Assembly: GCA_940671915.1 (NCBI GenBank) | Contig: CALNVZ010003435.1 | Location: 12,090,373-12,154,372, forward strand | DNA from: Paracentrotus lividus | Lineage: Eukaryota > Echinodermata > Echinoidea > Camarodonta > Echinidae | Direction: 5' to 3' | Length of the DNA: 64,000 nt | Part shown: one piece after another, positions 27,401 through 39,300 of the stretch | Numbering within the stretch: the first letter of the stretch is position 1 | Layout: each line of letters begins with the position of its first letter | Notes under the pieces: model-generated | What the model was told of the DNA's origin: nothing | Database searches by the model: none | The model's input: the letters and a program-made list of their open reading frames with translations, nothing else | Translations under genes and position numbers: made by a program

Positions 27401-28491
27401 CTCTGTCATCTTTTCCATTTGCAATGTAATCTGCAATTTCTTTTCTTGCTTTCTGGGCCTGTTCAGCTGAAGGATAAGAAAAAGGAGTGATAAAAGAAAT
27501 TGCATATTACTCATTGCATGTTCTGAACAGTGCCTAACCTGCCCCTCCTCATATGTTGTTCTGAAAATTTTTAAAAATGATACCTTGGGTCTCATCAGGA
27601 AAACTGGATCCACAGTGACTAACAATATGTCGTTCATAGTAATGTCATTTTTCAATCTCATGTTGATTTGGAGTTGAAATTGCCAACGAGACCAAGCTTT
27701 CAGATAATGCAAGTTATGTAATATCTCAGTAAATGTTCAAACTTCGCATGTCACAAAATGCTATTTTCTCCATTTGTGATTGTGTAACAAAGAATCAATG
27801 GACAGTTCATCTGGGGGGGGGGGGGTGTTTCATCAATATTTAAAATCTATTTTAAATCAGTTTTAAGGCTTTAAAATCGATGGTCACTGATGCATGATCT
27901 AGCATTGTTCACAAGAACTTAACCTTTGACATCACACAAGTTTGTAGAACAACCAAATTGATTGAAGTATAATCCTAGTTAAAGCGGTGTACTTTTATGC
28001 CCCATTAATCTACATGTGCTACACTCAACCAAGGTGAAGAAAGTGTATCCAGTATCACAGAAATTCCTTTAAAACTTCAGCATCTTATTTTGAGCAGGGT
28101 AATACTTTTTTGAAGGGGTATAAAGCACATTAGATAAAAGATCTGAATATCATATCATTCTTATTATTTCGGATGACTGATTAAATACTGATACACTTAT
28201 CAGGGCTTAAATTAATCGACGGCCACAAAGGCCAGGATGGCCTTGGATGCCCCCCTTACTGGCCTTAATGCCTCTTCCCCTGCTTGGCCTTGGAGATTTT
28301 AATGCCGTTTCCAGACATTTGCATTGATGCTGTACTTACGAAAAATTGCTCAATGAAAAAATGGCCTTGCCCTAAAACAGACGAAATTTAAGGCCTGACT
28401 TACTCTTCTTTTTTCCCAATAGTTTCAATCTGTTCATAGTCAGCTTGAGATTGACCTTCAGCTTCTGGGCATTGTAGCCACCACCAAACAT
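15203..28491 (-). CDS. IST1: IST1 homologue, ESCRT-III-associated factor (10 coding exons, complete)
   Basis: The spliced product is 407 residues (human IST1 is about 360). IST1 binds CHMP1 and the ATPase VPS4 and acts in ESCRT-III membrane remodelling: cytokinetic abscission, endosomal tubule fission and nuclear-envelope closure. The N-terminal IST1 domain fills residues 1 to about 190. It starts MFGGGYNAQKLKVNLKL, where human has MLGSGFKAERLRVNLRL, and contains VEHIIREDYLVEALE and ELYCDLLLARYGLI, nearly identical to human. Residues 200-380 are a Pro/Gly-rich linker. The C-terminus DFDDLTRRFEELKKKK is the MIM1 helix that binds the VPS4 MIT domain. Ten exons join with consistent phases; nine junction pairs have GT donors and AG acceptors. 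Two introns next to exons 4 and 5 carry copies of the exon edges. A GGPPPLPGKPPVG-type repeat exon is extra relative to the human protein as I remember it. Confidence 0.95.
16332..16371 (-). CDS. IST1: IST1 coding exon 9 (micro-exon with PPYEL)
   Basis: Residues 313-325 plus one base, APPYELHDSNPTP. It corresponds to the PPSYESVDDIN segment of human IST1. Acceptor TTTTTAG, donor T|GTAAGT, phase 0 in and 1 out. Confidence 0.87.
18480..18790. promoter_or_regulatory. CpG-richer segment with CCAAT and X-box-like motifs inside an IST1 intron
   Basis: Against a very AT-rich intron this segment has many CpG, an ATTGGTCAAT (inverted CCAAT) and GTTGCTAGGGCA, which resembles an RFX half-site pair. It may be an enhancer or cryptic promoter; no coding exon follows on either strand that I can support. 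Confidence 0.3.
19490..19558 (-). CDS. IST1: IST1 coding exon 8
   Basis: Residues 290-312, QQPMGAVGGYQQAPAG then VPPPSLP. Acceptor ACCATAG, donor CCT|GTAAGT, phase 0. Short, low complexity, but framed by good splice sites and in phase with its neighbours. Confidence 0.85.
21425..21680. repeat. Purine-rich tract (GA/GGA/AAAG)
   Basis: About 250 bases almost free of pyrimidines on the plus strand apart from a short break near 21545-21575. Confidence 0.7.
21716..22872. mobile_element. Repeat element with TIRs, seven ~150-bp satellite units and (GGAC/GGAT)n
   Basis: Left end GTCCCCGCCGA (21716-21726) faces TCGGCGGGGAC at 22861-22871. Inside are seven units of roughly 150 bp, each with 'GTGCTATCACATAAAGC', 'CGGAATCGAAATCG', 'AAATGGCGAAGGAG' and a 'GGTCAAAGGTCA' block, followed by about 75 bases of GGAC/GGAT at 22738-22810. 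It lies in the IST1 intron between exons 7 and 8. No transposase is present. Confidence 0.8.
23133..23234 (-). CDS. IST1: IST1 coding exon 7 (proline-rich repeat exon)
   Basis: Residues 256-289: NLGG then two near-identical copies of PPPLPGKPPVGG, ending LPNGQ. The internal tandem duplication is about 42 bases and in frame. Acceptor ACATAG, donor CAG|GTGAGT, phase 0. PPLPxKPP resembles SH3-class ligand cores. I cannot match this exon to human IST1, and it may be skipped in some transcripts without a frame change. Confidence 0.8.
24323..24532 (-). CDS. IST1: IST1 coding exon 6 (Gly/Pro-rich linker)
   Basis: Residues 186-255. It opens with an acidic stretch (DADVEQMLIDIDDLAKH) comparable to the ETDLIDVGF region of human IST1, then a poly-Gly run and PQAPYPPAVHPGMAYPP. 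Acceptor CACACAG, donor AAT|GTAAGT, phase 0. Confidence 0.92.
24607..24869. mobile_element. MITE with 26-bp terminal inverted repeats
   Basis: AATTGAAGATGCTAGTACTA... at the left is inverted exactly at the right (...TAGTACTAGCATCTTCAATT). A third inner copy of the same end lies at about 24688-24712. It lies in the IST1 intron upstream of exon 6. Confidence 0.85.
24870..24950. mobile_element. SINE tail fragment
   Basis: CATTTATATAGCGCTGCGCATT...ATGCGCTTTACATGG resembles the 3' tail of the tRNA-derived SINE seen complete at 45891-46190. Confidence 0.45.
25329..25442 (-). CDS. IST1: IST1 coding exon 5
   Basis: Residues 148-185, LVLKLSVKAPPATLVENYL then IEIARSHNVPYVPNP. It closes the helical IST1 core. 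Acceptor ATCATAG, donor AAT|GTAAGT, phase 0. A copy of its 5' edge lies about 180 bases upstream in the intron. Confidence 0.95.
25578..25628 (-). pseudogene. Copy of the 5' edge of IST1 exon 5
   Basis: On the minus strand this reads LVLKLSVKAHPATLV, against LVLKLSVKAPPATLV in the true exon, then a stop two codons later. An AG lies just upstream (AACAG|TG). About 180 bases separate it from the real exon. Confidence 0.85.
25759..25813 (-). pseudogene. Copy of the 3' edge of IST1 exon 4
   Basis: The minus strand reads GICVSKRESWPTFRED, against EMCVSNRESWANSR in the exon. The donor GTAAGA of the exon is altered to GGAAGA here, so it cannot splice the same way. It lies 113 bases downstream of the true edge and in the same frame. 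Confidence 0.8.
25881..25964 (-). CDS. IST1: IST1 coding exon 4
   Basis: Residues 120-147, IAEQLRGKYGKEFFEMC then VSNRESWANSR. Acceptor GTGCAG, donor AGG|GTAAGA, phase 0. A decayed copy of its 3' edge lies 113 bases downstream in the intron. Confidence 0.95.
26458..26683. mobile_element. MITE, TACTGTATT(C/T)G family, copy 1
   Basis: Ends TTACTGTATTCG and AAATACAGTA are inverted. The interior (CGCGAAAATAACAGC, GGCCGCTTAGCG, ACATTAAT) recurs in reverse at 61970-62201. Confidence 0.65.
26809..27000 (-). CDS. IST1: IST1 coding exon 3
   Basis: Residues 56-119, the most conserved part of the IST1 domain (VEHIIREDYLVEALEMLEL, then ASLIWVAPRL). Acceptor TTTAAG, donor GTG|GTAGGT, phase 0 at both ends. 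Confidence 0.95.
27390..27466 (-). CDS. IST1: IST1 coding exon 2
   Basis: Residues 30-55, EQAQKARKEIADYIANGKD then DRARIR, matching human ELAQKARKEIADYLAAGKD. Acceptor CTTCAG, donor AGG|GTGAGA, phase 1 in and 0 out. Confidence 0.95.
28404..28491 (-). CDS. IST1: IST1 coding exon 1
   Basis: Residues 1-29 (MFGGGYNAQKLKVNLK...LLGKKK), ending in phase 1 at A|GTAAGT. The ATG aligns with the human IST1 start. An acceptor-like TTACAG lies 10 bases before the ATG, and another (CCTCCAG) lies further upstream, so the 5' UTR is probably spliced. Confidence 0.93.
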
Positions 28492-29194
28492 GATGGATCT
28501 GCTGTAATGTCAATTTAAACCTGGAGGAACAAAATCAAGATTGAAAACAAGTTAATTGTAGCTCATAAATTGTGATAAAATAAACAACAAGTATATACAT
28601 GTGCACGTGACAGAGAGTGTTTGTCTATTTTCTTTCTATGACAAAAACAAAAGAAAAAAAAGAAAAAAAACACTGACATAAAAAAAGTTACTCATACAAA
28701 GTTTAAACAAGAGTTGTTTAATACATCACACAAGCTAAACTGTGTTAGATTTTATGTATGCATTGAAATTGTCATATAGATAAAAACTTTGTTTAATTTT
28801 AAGCAGAACATAAGAGGTGTGAACACAATTTAGACAGAGCAGCAAAACATAACAAGCATCAACTTTCAATCTTTACTTTAGAGTCTAGACCTAGACCTCT
28901 AGATATAAATCTATTAACACAAAAACTGTCTACAAAATGCAATAATATGCTGTTGTTGCTATTCTTGTTGGATATTGAAAAACAGGATGAATTTCAGCAA
29001 TTAAATTATTTTAAAAGCCTAAAATGTGAATCTTTCATCATTCTGAACGAAAAGACCTAGAATCTAGGTTAATTCAGAAAACACAAGTGCCTTTTTGTAT
29101 GGTTTTACCATGGAAACATAGATCTATACTTGACACACACTATCTCAAACTAGTTTAGCAAGAAACTCCCAGGTTGAAGAAAGCACAAATGCTA

Positions 29195-29515
29195 CACTGA
29201 AGGAGAAGGAAAAGGAGGAGAAGGAGAAGGAAAAGGAAAAGGAGAAGGAGGAGGAGGAGAAGGAGAAGAAGGAGAAGGAGAAGGGGGAGGATGAGGAGAA
29301 GGAGAAGGAGAAGCCTGTACGAGAAGCAGAAGGAAATGGAAAAAGAGAAGAAGGAAAAGGAAAAGGAAAAGGAGAAGGAGAATAAGGAGGAGAAGCAAGA
29401 GAATTAGGAGGAGGAGAAGGAGAAGAAGGAGGAAGAGAAAGAGAAGGAGGAGGGGACGGGAGAAGGAGAAGGAGAAGGGGAAGGAGAAAAGAAGGAAAAG
29501 GAGAAGGAGAACACA
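29195..29515. repeat. Polypurine (GAGAAG/AAGGAG)n tract
   Basis: About 320 bases nearly pure purine on the plus strand, in the first IST1 intron. It has broad mirror symmetry and could form triplex (H-) DNA. Confidence 0.9.
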
Positions 29516-30319
29516 GTGTTCTAGACTATCTGAGTCTAGGACTTGACATGGATGAAAGGCATATATATGCCTTTAATAATTTCGACAATGTATTCAGGCA
29601 TAGTCACTCTGTCAGTCCAAGGAGAAATGTTACTCCATAATTAAGTAATTTATGCATGACGCTCGAATGATCACGAATTAGCATATGAAATACACTACCA
29701 TTGTGCCTTCCAATGAACAATAGGCACGATAAAATTTAGATTCGTCATTTATTTTTTTGGTAAGTCCTCATTTCTTTATACGTTTTGAAATGTTGGGCGT
29801 AGTCCGACAGTGGATTCGTTGAAGTTCCTTTTTATATTTCTCTTCTTTATTCTAAAAAATATTGAAAGAGTGGGTCTACGCTTAACCGTTTTTGAAGTCG
29901 AGTCTTGCAGTTTTTCTTGCGAAATGGGTCCAATTTGGTTATGATTGACAGCGCGCACGACAAAGCGGTCTTTATCGGGAACAGCTGAATCGCCTTGTTC
30001 AGTTTACTACGGTCAACGCACTTCAGTCATCGCAACCGGGAGGCGGAGCTCCTCGCAATAGCTACCAGTAGCTAATCAGAGCGCCCAACAATCAAAATGC
30101 ATTGTTCTCTATTTCTGTAAAAGCGGAATAGTAGACTTTTTTCCGTGCAGTCTGAGCGTTTGTTTTGTTTTTACATTCACATACATCCAACTTCATACAT
30201 ACACGAATATAAGTAGGTGGGTCAACAAAAACAATCTTCCGTATTTGCATCCCTCAAAGAGAAGCTTGAAAATTAGGCTTAGCATTCAAAATGAAATGTA
30301 AAAATCAACAAAAACTTAC

Positions 30320-30430
30320 CAAAAATAATGTATTCCAATAATATAGCCTCCTTTCGGGGAAATCCTCAGATTTTTTCAACAAAATGTAGCCTCTAACTTA
30401 GAGATTTTCTGTGCCGTTCTATCACGAAAA
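30320..30430 (-). other. IST1: Putative non-coding first exon of IST1
   Basis: A strong donor (TTTTTG|GTAAGTTTTT) on the minus strand at 30318-30319 closes a stretch with no useful reading frame, 1.8 kb upstream of the IST1 ATG exon, which itself has upstream acceptors. I infer a spliced 5' UTR; the upper limit is a guess. Confidence 0.4.
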
Positions 30431-30510
30431 CAAACATAATTCTATGTGGTGCGCAAGCGCAGTTGACCTGTCCCAAGGGTCTGACTCTGAGTCATATTAT
30501 TTTTCTACAC
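30431..30510 (-). promoter_or_regulatory. Putative IST1 promoter with NRF1-like and AP-1-like sites
   Basis: TGCGCAAGCGCA (close to the NRF1 consensus) lies just upstream of the putative first exon, followed by TGACTCTGAGTCA, two facing AP-1 half-type sites. There is no TATA box. NRF1-type promoters are common for housekeeping genes such as ESCRT factors. Confidence 0.35.
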
Positions 30511-31394
30511 AAAATACAAAGTGGGTTTCACGTTATAATGTCCATTCTTTGAGCAAAAAGTCCCTTTTAATCATATAAAGTTTACAAAAAACACACTATA
30601 ATTGAATAATACTGTGTTTGTCTTCTAAAGATGTCAAAAAGTCTTTTTGTTACTCAAATTGGTATGTTCAGAATTTCGTAGCAGCCTACAATTCACATGA
30701 GGTAACTTCTATTTTTTACAAGGCGACGTCATTATTCAGCGTGACTTCAGGTCACACTAGTGAATGATTGTTTGATCAATGTTGATCATCCTTCTCTGCA
30801 AAATATGCAACATATAATTGGTGTTAAAATTGTGGTTGTAATTTCGGTGTTAGATTAGAGTGTCAATACAAAATCTTTAACACCACTGTACTTGGTGTCC
30901 ATAGAGAATCTGAAACACCACTTTGTTGCATTTTTGCAGATCAAGTAAAAGAGATGATTATTTGATATATTTTATTTGTACTATAGGCCTACTTACAAAT
31001 AATACAAATAATTTCTGCTTAAATTTGTGAATTTAAGCTTAAATAGAGGACCACACCCACGTTTCTCTGCTCCACCACCCCCCCCCCCCCCCCCCCCCTC
31101 TCTCTCTCTCTCTCTCTTTACCTCTCTCTCTCTCTGTCTGTGTGCGTGTGTGTCTCTCTCTCACTCTCTCTCTCACACATACTAATTATCTCACACTCTT
31201 TTTGTCTGTCTCTCCTTTTCCTCTTTCACCCATGATTACAATAACGCACATTATTTTAATTATTTTCTAAATATCAAAAACACAATCATGTTTTGATTCA
31301 CTGAATCAGAATTCATCAATACCAATCTCATCTCTCCATATCATTAGATATCTATTTTAATCCATCCCCTGACCTACATTCTTCTCTCTCACGA

Positions 31395-31432
<38 letters not shown>

Positions 31433-33129
31433 ATTCTCATTGAATAATAAAATACAACATTGTGAATAAATAAACCTGTGAGCCAGGGACTAGCGATAGA
31501 GGAGGCCGACATTTCGGAACCAATTTATTCTCATCATTACTTTATCATCTACCATCATTTCAATTCTTCCTCTCAATTTAATCTGAATCCTTGTTTATTT
31601 ATTCTTTAAAATGTCAAATTTGATAACATTTACACAGGTAATCACATAAGAAGTCAGTCAGACAGAGAAAGGGGTTTAGTAAAAACACATATACACATAT
31701 TTTTTTTCTCCTGCTACGTTATTTCTAATGACATTATTATACGTAGTAGAAATTATTGTTTAGTTTTTTGTCAATGATTATCATGATTCAACAAACGGAA
31801 TGTTTCAAGGGAAACAGAGAGGGCAATGTTTATCACATTCAAAGTTTGTTTTTCTTTGAGACATTATATAAATCCTACTCAAGTCATGAGGACTAATTTG
31901 TGCTAACATGAATGGTCCACACCTAGTCGACCAAAGTCCTGCAAGACCAAAACCCATGATACTGAAGGCCCAGAAGGCCAAGTCCTAGGAGGCCAAATGT
32001 TGGCAAAGCTGAAACCGTAACCCTTTTCAGCATACTGAGAAAGGATACAATATCGGCTGTGGGCCTTTGGTCTCATGGATTCTTTTCCATTTCTGAGGGG
32101 GAAAATCGGCAGCAGAGATCTTTGGTCTCGTAGACCTTAGCCTAGGCCGAGTGAGTAGACCCCAACTAATCACATACTCGTATAAAGTACTGAATTAGTA
32201 ATTTAAAATCAATTGCATTCTTTGTTTAGAAATGTAGCTCTAGAAAATACATGACCTGTGAAATTCTATTAATTCTGGCTACTTCCACTTCATGTGAGAC
32301 TATAGCACAACCTATAGAGCAATATGTAACTCATACCTTGTATACAGTGTCAACAAACACATTGCTGACAGGAATTCAAACACCTAGGACTAGAGTATAG
32401 CCCTTTATTTGAGTTTGAATACATTGTCATTCAATATTCCTGATTATTTCAGTCATTTCATTTTTTTGCATATTCATAAGAGATCTGTACGTTGTAAGTT
32501 ACCAACAATAAACCAGAATGATTGATTCTCAGTGCACAGGTTTAGGCTGGTGCACTTGGAATTAATGTTAATCGGAACACAAACTATTTTTTGGAGTGTA
32601 TTCAACAGAAGATACTGCGAATGATCCATATCATACAATATCACAATTCATTCCTTTCTTAATGACAATTGTTGAAAAAATAGCACTAGTAACTACTTTT
32701 GATGCTGTATAAAAACATTCCCCCCCCCCCCCAAACAGCGACTACATGTAGATTATTATCCGTCATTACGAGACACTAACTGACAGCTCTACACATACAT
32801 TTCTTGAAACACATATGTTGATTTTCACGGACTACATACACCTATAATTATTCCAATATAGCTACAAGTATAATTTATGCTAATCCCAATTTACAGGAAA
32901 CATAAAAGTCACAATTGTATACATTATTATCATTATAAGCATTTTCCTTGTTACTCATTCATGATGATTATAATAAAGAGAATATTTGAAAAAAATTATA
33001 ATGTATGAAGCTATCTTCAAATCACTACATCACACATTCTATGTCAGATTATCTAGTACTCAAATCTCTGATCACCTTATGATGCAAAAACATCTTAATT
33101 AGTAACACATCAACACAGAGCTTCATTTC
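30511..33129. other. Intergenic region between the NWD-like 3' end and the IST1 promoter
   Basis: No exon seen on either strand. It contains poly-C plus (CT)n at about 31078-31135, (AC)n at about 31397-31430, and a C-run at about 32720. Confidence 0.5.
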
Positions 33130-36100
33130 AGTGACCTTTGACACTCTTTATTCAAGAGTTTATTTATATATTGTTAGCATTCGTTCATACACAGGCCTAG
33201 CTACTCTACACACTGCCCAGTCCGGTTTATATCAAAACGGCGCAACAATGATTTCGACTCCACAGGTTTAACAGAAGCTTGGTAACCAATCTTGACATCT
33301 ATTGCATATTAAAACACAGCAAAATAGGAAAGAATCGCGAGAAGAGAGCAAAGGTCTCCCTCGCTTGCTTGCTCGCTATACAGACTCCCCGTCTAGTCTC
33401 TCTACATTGTGGGAATCGACAAGGGTAGTCACACTTCATCAGCCTGTACATATTACATCAAAATGGAGACACTAAATATATCTACATTTCCATAAACACA
33501 ACCTCACTAGCATCCTGCCTCATGATTTTCCATAAAAGACGATCACATCTCTGCATCTTCCCATCTTACAACTTCACAGAATGTTTTCAAATATTTTGCA
33601 GATATTTACAGTCGTTATTAACCAATATAAATAAACCACCAATGGTTTCTTTTCTCTCTTTTTTTTTTTTCTTTTTTTTTTTCTTTTTTGCATTCCCCTT
33701 CATTCAAGTGCATTATCCATTTGGCAACTCTGCGTTGATGAAGGGGACTTATGAATAAATTGAGCACATGTATTAATATAAGACCTGAAGTATACAAATC
33801 GTTTGGAAAGTTTTAAAGTATCATTTCCACGATAACTCTAAATTCCATATCATATAAATGCACAGACGTATGCACACAATCATTAATTTGGGCTTATGTC
33901 TACTGTTATAGATATCTGAAAAGAGAGTGGTTAAGAAACAGTAAGTGAGAGAGAGAGAGAGAGAGAGAGAGGGATGGATGGGAGAGTGAAGGAGGTAGGG
34001 GGAGAGAGCGGGAGAAATAAATAAGGAAGGACATAGAGAGGGACGGAGAGACAGAATGAGATAAGATCCTATACTTCATTATAAGTAATAGTTTGAGGGT
34101 TCCTATCAAACACAAGCACACTCAGGTCTGTAGTTCTATATGACTAAATATTAAAATAAACTGGTAAAAATTAAGGAGAGCAACAAAAGAATTAAAGTCT
34201 ATTATTATTGATATGCCTTCCCATCAAATGGAGTTACAAAGATACTACTCGTATTAGAAGACTTACAGTCACATAAATGTTTCGTATAGAAATATCTGAA
34301 AAACATTGGGCAATACCATTAATAATTGAACTTCTTATTCTGTAAAATTGAAATGAAATCCTCTTATTCACAACAGCACAACCTTTTCATAGAAAATTAA
34401 GAAGACGGCAATTGTTCCCATTTTAACCCAACTTTGCAGTCTTATCGTATATGACTGCGTACAATGCCCATTCAATGGTGGAACCATTCTATATACCACG
34501 TAATACACTAGCACACCAGACTGAGGATTTCTACACAAGTTATACCCAAAACCATATAAAAAATTATTTGAGTAGAGTAATCTCCTGCACAACAAGAAGT
34601 AAAATGTCACCCTCAACCTTATATTACAGAGCATGAACTTGAACTTTAGTTCACAATGATATCATATTATGATAAATATAGGATAAGATAAAAGAAAGGG
34701 GGATATTTTTCCCCTCCTTCTCTCTCTCTGTCCGTCCACCCTCCAACTATTATTTGTGCAGAGTACATGTAAGATCTTAGTCACGCTGCTGAGACCGAAA
34801 ACTGGACCGAAACCAGACTGAATATGAGATTACATTAACCCTGAATGGCAAAGATTTTGTCGGTCTGGGGCCGGTTTGTTGGTGTGACGGGCCATGAAAG
34901 GTTTCATGAGAATGGGGTTAAGCACTAGCAGAAAAGCTTTGACACGTAACATACGTGATTTACACCATGCAAGTAATACAACATACTTGCCTGGATTGGT
35001 TGGTGTCGAGATTCTGACCACAACACAGAAATATGTACAACCAGACAGAGTCCATAACTTTAAATACCCTGCAATAATTCAGTTTCCATAAATGGTTGTT
35101 ATTTTTCTTACCTTTTCACCTCCACGTTGTAGACAAAACCTTATCTTGGTCTTTAAAAAATTATATCGACTACCCAAAATCAATTTCACACAAAACTTAG
35201 AAATGTACATATTGTCTGGGAGGTAACTATACTAATACCACAGCCCCCCATCCTCAACACCTCTTTCCTCCCTTAACATCTGATGACTGAAATAATAATG
35301 ATGATCAAAATATCTGTCCTTTCTGAGAATTCACAAATCATAAGACCGTTCTTGTAAATATAAAACAAACTGACCGTCTATTTCTCTATAATCATATTCA
35401 TTTCTTGGGCGGAATAATGACAAAACTGAAGTCTAAGTCTACCAATTCCATGATAAATTTAATTGTAATATTTTTCCAAAAGAAAATATTTAACTATGAT
35501 GGCAGCAGAGATGTTACTTCTGCAATAATGATTCTCCTTCTTCTCTAAGAAACATACATGATTACCAGTTAATTTACTAGATCTCTAAACTCTAAACTTT
35601 TATTATTAACGATATATAATTACTCCAACTGCACTTAAAGAGACAAACTTAATATCAATTTACACCCCTCAGGGGTTAACAACATGATTCTTGTCTAACT
35701 GTAATAATGATGAAAAAAAGGAACTTAAAGGGAATCCCCTTATAGATTTGGCAGTAGTGTTGCAATATTAAACATACATCCATTATTCTCTGATTTTAAC
35801 ATAATTGTAACTTCTTTACATCCATAATAAAGTTTCTATTCCCGTACTCTCATACCGTACACAGGTTAGTGCCCTTTAATCCCTCTCTCCATATAGTTCC
35901 TACACAATTCCTTGTAGCTTTATTAAACCATTGGTGACTTATACCCCATCAACGGGAAATTATAACTTTTATCAAGGTCACAAGCTTCACAAACGTCCAT
36001 TCTAATAGTAAGCGACATTTGGTGAAAAGATGTTTATCACTAATGTTCTGACTGCCTGACATCCTCCATACCACATTTCCACGATCCTACGTCGATCAAT

Positions 36101-36147
36101 ACCTATGACCTATGACCTACGCATGACCCTACACGTATCCTAGCTCA
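33130..36147 (-). other. Probable long 3' UTR of the NWD-like gene
   Basis: Three kilobases after the stop with no coding exon and few recognisable transposon ends. AATAAA occurs on the minus strand at about 33147-33152 and again about 20 bases upstream, which would place cleavage near 33130. A (GA)n tract lies at 33948-33970. Extent is inferred only. Confidence 0.35.
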
Positions 36148-36365
36148 TTAACTCTCTGCGGGTCTGACATCGAATTCTTCTCCTTTCCGTGCGGCATCGC
36201 AGAATGCTCCTGCGTCCTTGGGAATGGGAGCAGATCCCTTCGAGCGTATCCATAGAGATACGATTTCCCTCTGTCCCTCCAGGCCAATCACAGCGCACGT
36301 ACCATCTGCAGATATTTGGCAGCAGCTGATTGGCTTGTCAGGAGTGAAAGCAGCCAAACACACAC
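36148..36365 (-). CDS. NWD-like last coding exon k
   Basis: Residues 1221-1292 and TAA. VCLAAFTPDKPISCCQISA, then REIVSLWIRSKGS is the last WD repeat (vertebrate NWD ends similarly with VTLW). The tail ...GEEFDVRPAES is short and acidic. Acceptor ATTTACAG in phase 1. Confidence 0.93.
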
Positions 36366-39300
36366 CTGTAAATGGCAAAGATAAAGACAAACTAATGAAT
36401 GTGTTGTATTATGTTTTCAAAAATATATTTGAGACAGTTAACCCAATATAATGTACAATAAAATTTTTTAAAATTAACAAATGTATCACGCAATTCATGT
36501 AATACTCTATTCCTACTTTTGAATACAATAATGCACTAGTATTTATATATGGTCCATAATTCTAGTATATTCTATGATTGTGCATCTGTCACTAATATAA
36601 CACAAGCTGGATGGTGTATCAGCTGATCTCATATTTTGGTTTCTGTGCTTGAATTCCATTCTATGCATTGTGACATAACAATCGTAAAGGTACGTACCCT
36701 AGGCACTTGGTAAGAAATTATTTGTTCAAATTGCATGAAAATACTAGCGGAATTTCACAGTTTGAATCAGCTACCATTCTACACCTATTACAAATTTATT
36801 ACCCTTTTGAAGATCCCAGACCCTGATGGTACGGTCCTGATGTGTAGAATCGTATGTCAGGCAGATTGTTCCATTGTCTGAAAGGTAAAGTCTATCTACT
36901 GGGTGGGTGTGTCCCTCCAAAGAGTACCTTCAGAAAGCAAATTTTAAAATGAAAATGAGTTTATGCAAATCAAAAGGTCATAAAATGCTGTAATCTTCCA
37001 CAAAATAAATGGAATCACAAACACTAATCTACTTTTGTATACCACATCCAGCAAAAGTATCTAGCTTCACTGCTAGCAAAAGCAACAGATTTATGCAAGT
37101 GGGTGAGTAATAAAATTGGGATCTAATCTAGTAGAAGTTGATCAAATACATGAACAACAACTTGTTTGTGTGTGGGATATAATCTACTGTACTCTGTCCA
37201 CATCAATATACTCTGTAATATTTTGTTACTTAGGTTGTCTATAATGATACAATAATGGTTCATATCAAAATGAAACAGCGTCTAATACAATTGACAGGAT
37301 CATGCGCAGTAAACCAATAATGGCAAGCATGTCGCAGTCAAATGAATAAATATGGCTTTGTGCAGTAAGATGATTGTTTCCCTTAGAAATTACCACAATG
37401 ATAACAATCATTGTGGTACAACTGCTGAGACTTCAGGCATGCCTCTTTTTCTGGGGGGGGGGGGCCCATATAATCTTTGTCAAAAAATATGATTTAGAAT
37501 GAATTCATCCTTGGAGAACGTATGATTGAGAGCCTTAAAATTATCCCAGCAACTCGGGGAGAAAGAGCAAACAAAAAAACCCTGACTTACTTCATTGATC
37601 CTGAGGCTAGGTCCCATACTAAAATAGATGAATCTTCACAACCATTGACCACACACATTCCTTCTGATGAGATGGCTACACAGGTTGTGTTCACTGGTGG
37701 CTTCCATTTCTTGAAGAGCTGACCACTCTGGAGGTCGTATACCACGACAAAGTTGCGTGTTGGGTCTTCCAACTCCTGTGGATGGGAATCAACATAGAAG
37801 ATACAGTTGGAAATTTAAAGGGAACACACATTTGTGTGCAATACAAATAAAGAGTTGTCAATAAAATCAACCATTTTGAAGCAATGTTGCGAATTTGAGG
37901 ATTCCCATCTTGAGGGTACAACAAAATTATTTAAGCTTCCTTAACTCTCTTTATTTTATGACCGAATTTGATGAAACTTATTTTGTAAATTGCTCCTCTC
38001 ATTGTGCTCTTTCCTATAAAATTGATTATCTCCTTGGTGTTTGTGTCCTGTGATTGTGATGTATTCAAAACCAGTTAGTCCCACACATTGACATGTAAAA
38101 TTCTAAGGGCTGAATCCTAAAACCAAAATTGATGTGATCCCAAGGAACAATAATTCTCTACAGTTCCAAGTAATCCCCATAACTATTATTCCTCAAAAAG
38201 AAACTAGGACCCTTTTTTTTATTGTTTAAAAATAGTATCATCATGATCCTCTGAAGCAAAATTGATGTCAAGCTTATTAATTGCAAATTGATAGTAACCA
38301 ATTAGGATCCTTGTGCCATAAGACTTTGCGTAAAAGTCTCACTGTGAACCAATCAGAACAGTTGTGTCATATTTGCAATTGATTGTAAATCTCTCTGTTA
38401 CAGGACACTGAATTCATAACCAGAATGCTCACCTTGATGACTGACACCACGTAGTGACCATCGTTTGAGATAGCAGCCATTCGGGTCACAAACTCATGCT
38501 GCTGAATCCTGAAGTCATGAACCAATTTCCTAGCGTTGAGATCCCACACCAACAGAGGACTAGGCTTCTGAGTCTCATCTCCACAGACACATCTCTGACC
38601 ATTGGCACTGACCAGCAAGCTGTTCAAGAACCTATCCTCACCAGCTTTGAAGGTTGACGCGATGCCTTGTTTTTGGACATTGATGATGTTGACGTACATG
38701 CGGTTCCGGGAGAGCGCCACCACATGGTCCTTATCAAGCATTGCAAAGAAGGGCATCTTCTGGTTCATAATGCCCGAGAGCTTAGCCTCAAAGGTCCCTA
38801 AGTCAAGGTTATAGATCTTGAGCTCTCGATTGCACAAGACGACGACTCGGTGAGGTTCAATGAAACAGATATCCCGTGGGCTGTCAAGGCCCTTCAACGT
38901 TCTGACAGGTTTCTGGGTTACTACATCCCATACAATCAACTCCCCTTTCTCCGGGGACACCGACACCATGTACCACGGCATGGATTTTACCCTGAAGAGC
39001 CGAGTCAACGATGGCTCCTTCTTGGACTTTTCACTGTCATCATCTAGGGCTTCGTCCTGGGCATCATTGACCTTGAGGAGACAGGACGTTGAGGGGAAGA
39101 AACTAATATGAGGGGGATTGTTGGCAACTTGAAGCAGCTTACTCATGTGAGGGTACTTACTCTTATTCTTTTCAATAGATTTATCCAGTCTCTGTATGAG
39201 CTGAGTGAATAGCTGCGACCCTGAACACGACAACGCGTACGCAGACAACTGCAGAAACTCTTCCATCAGTTGGAGATCCTGATTGGATGGTTCTCTCGTC

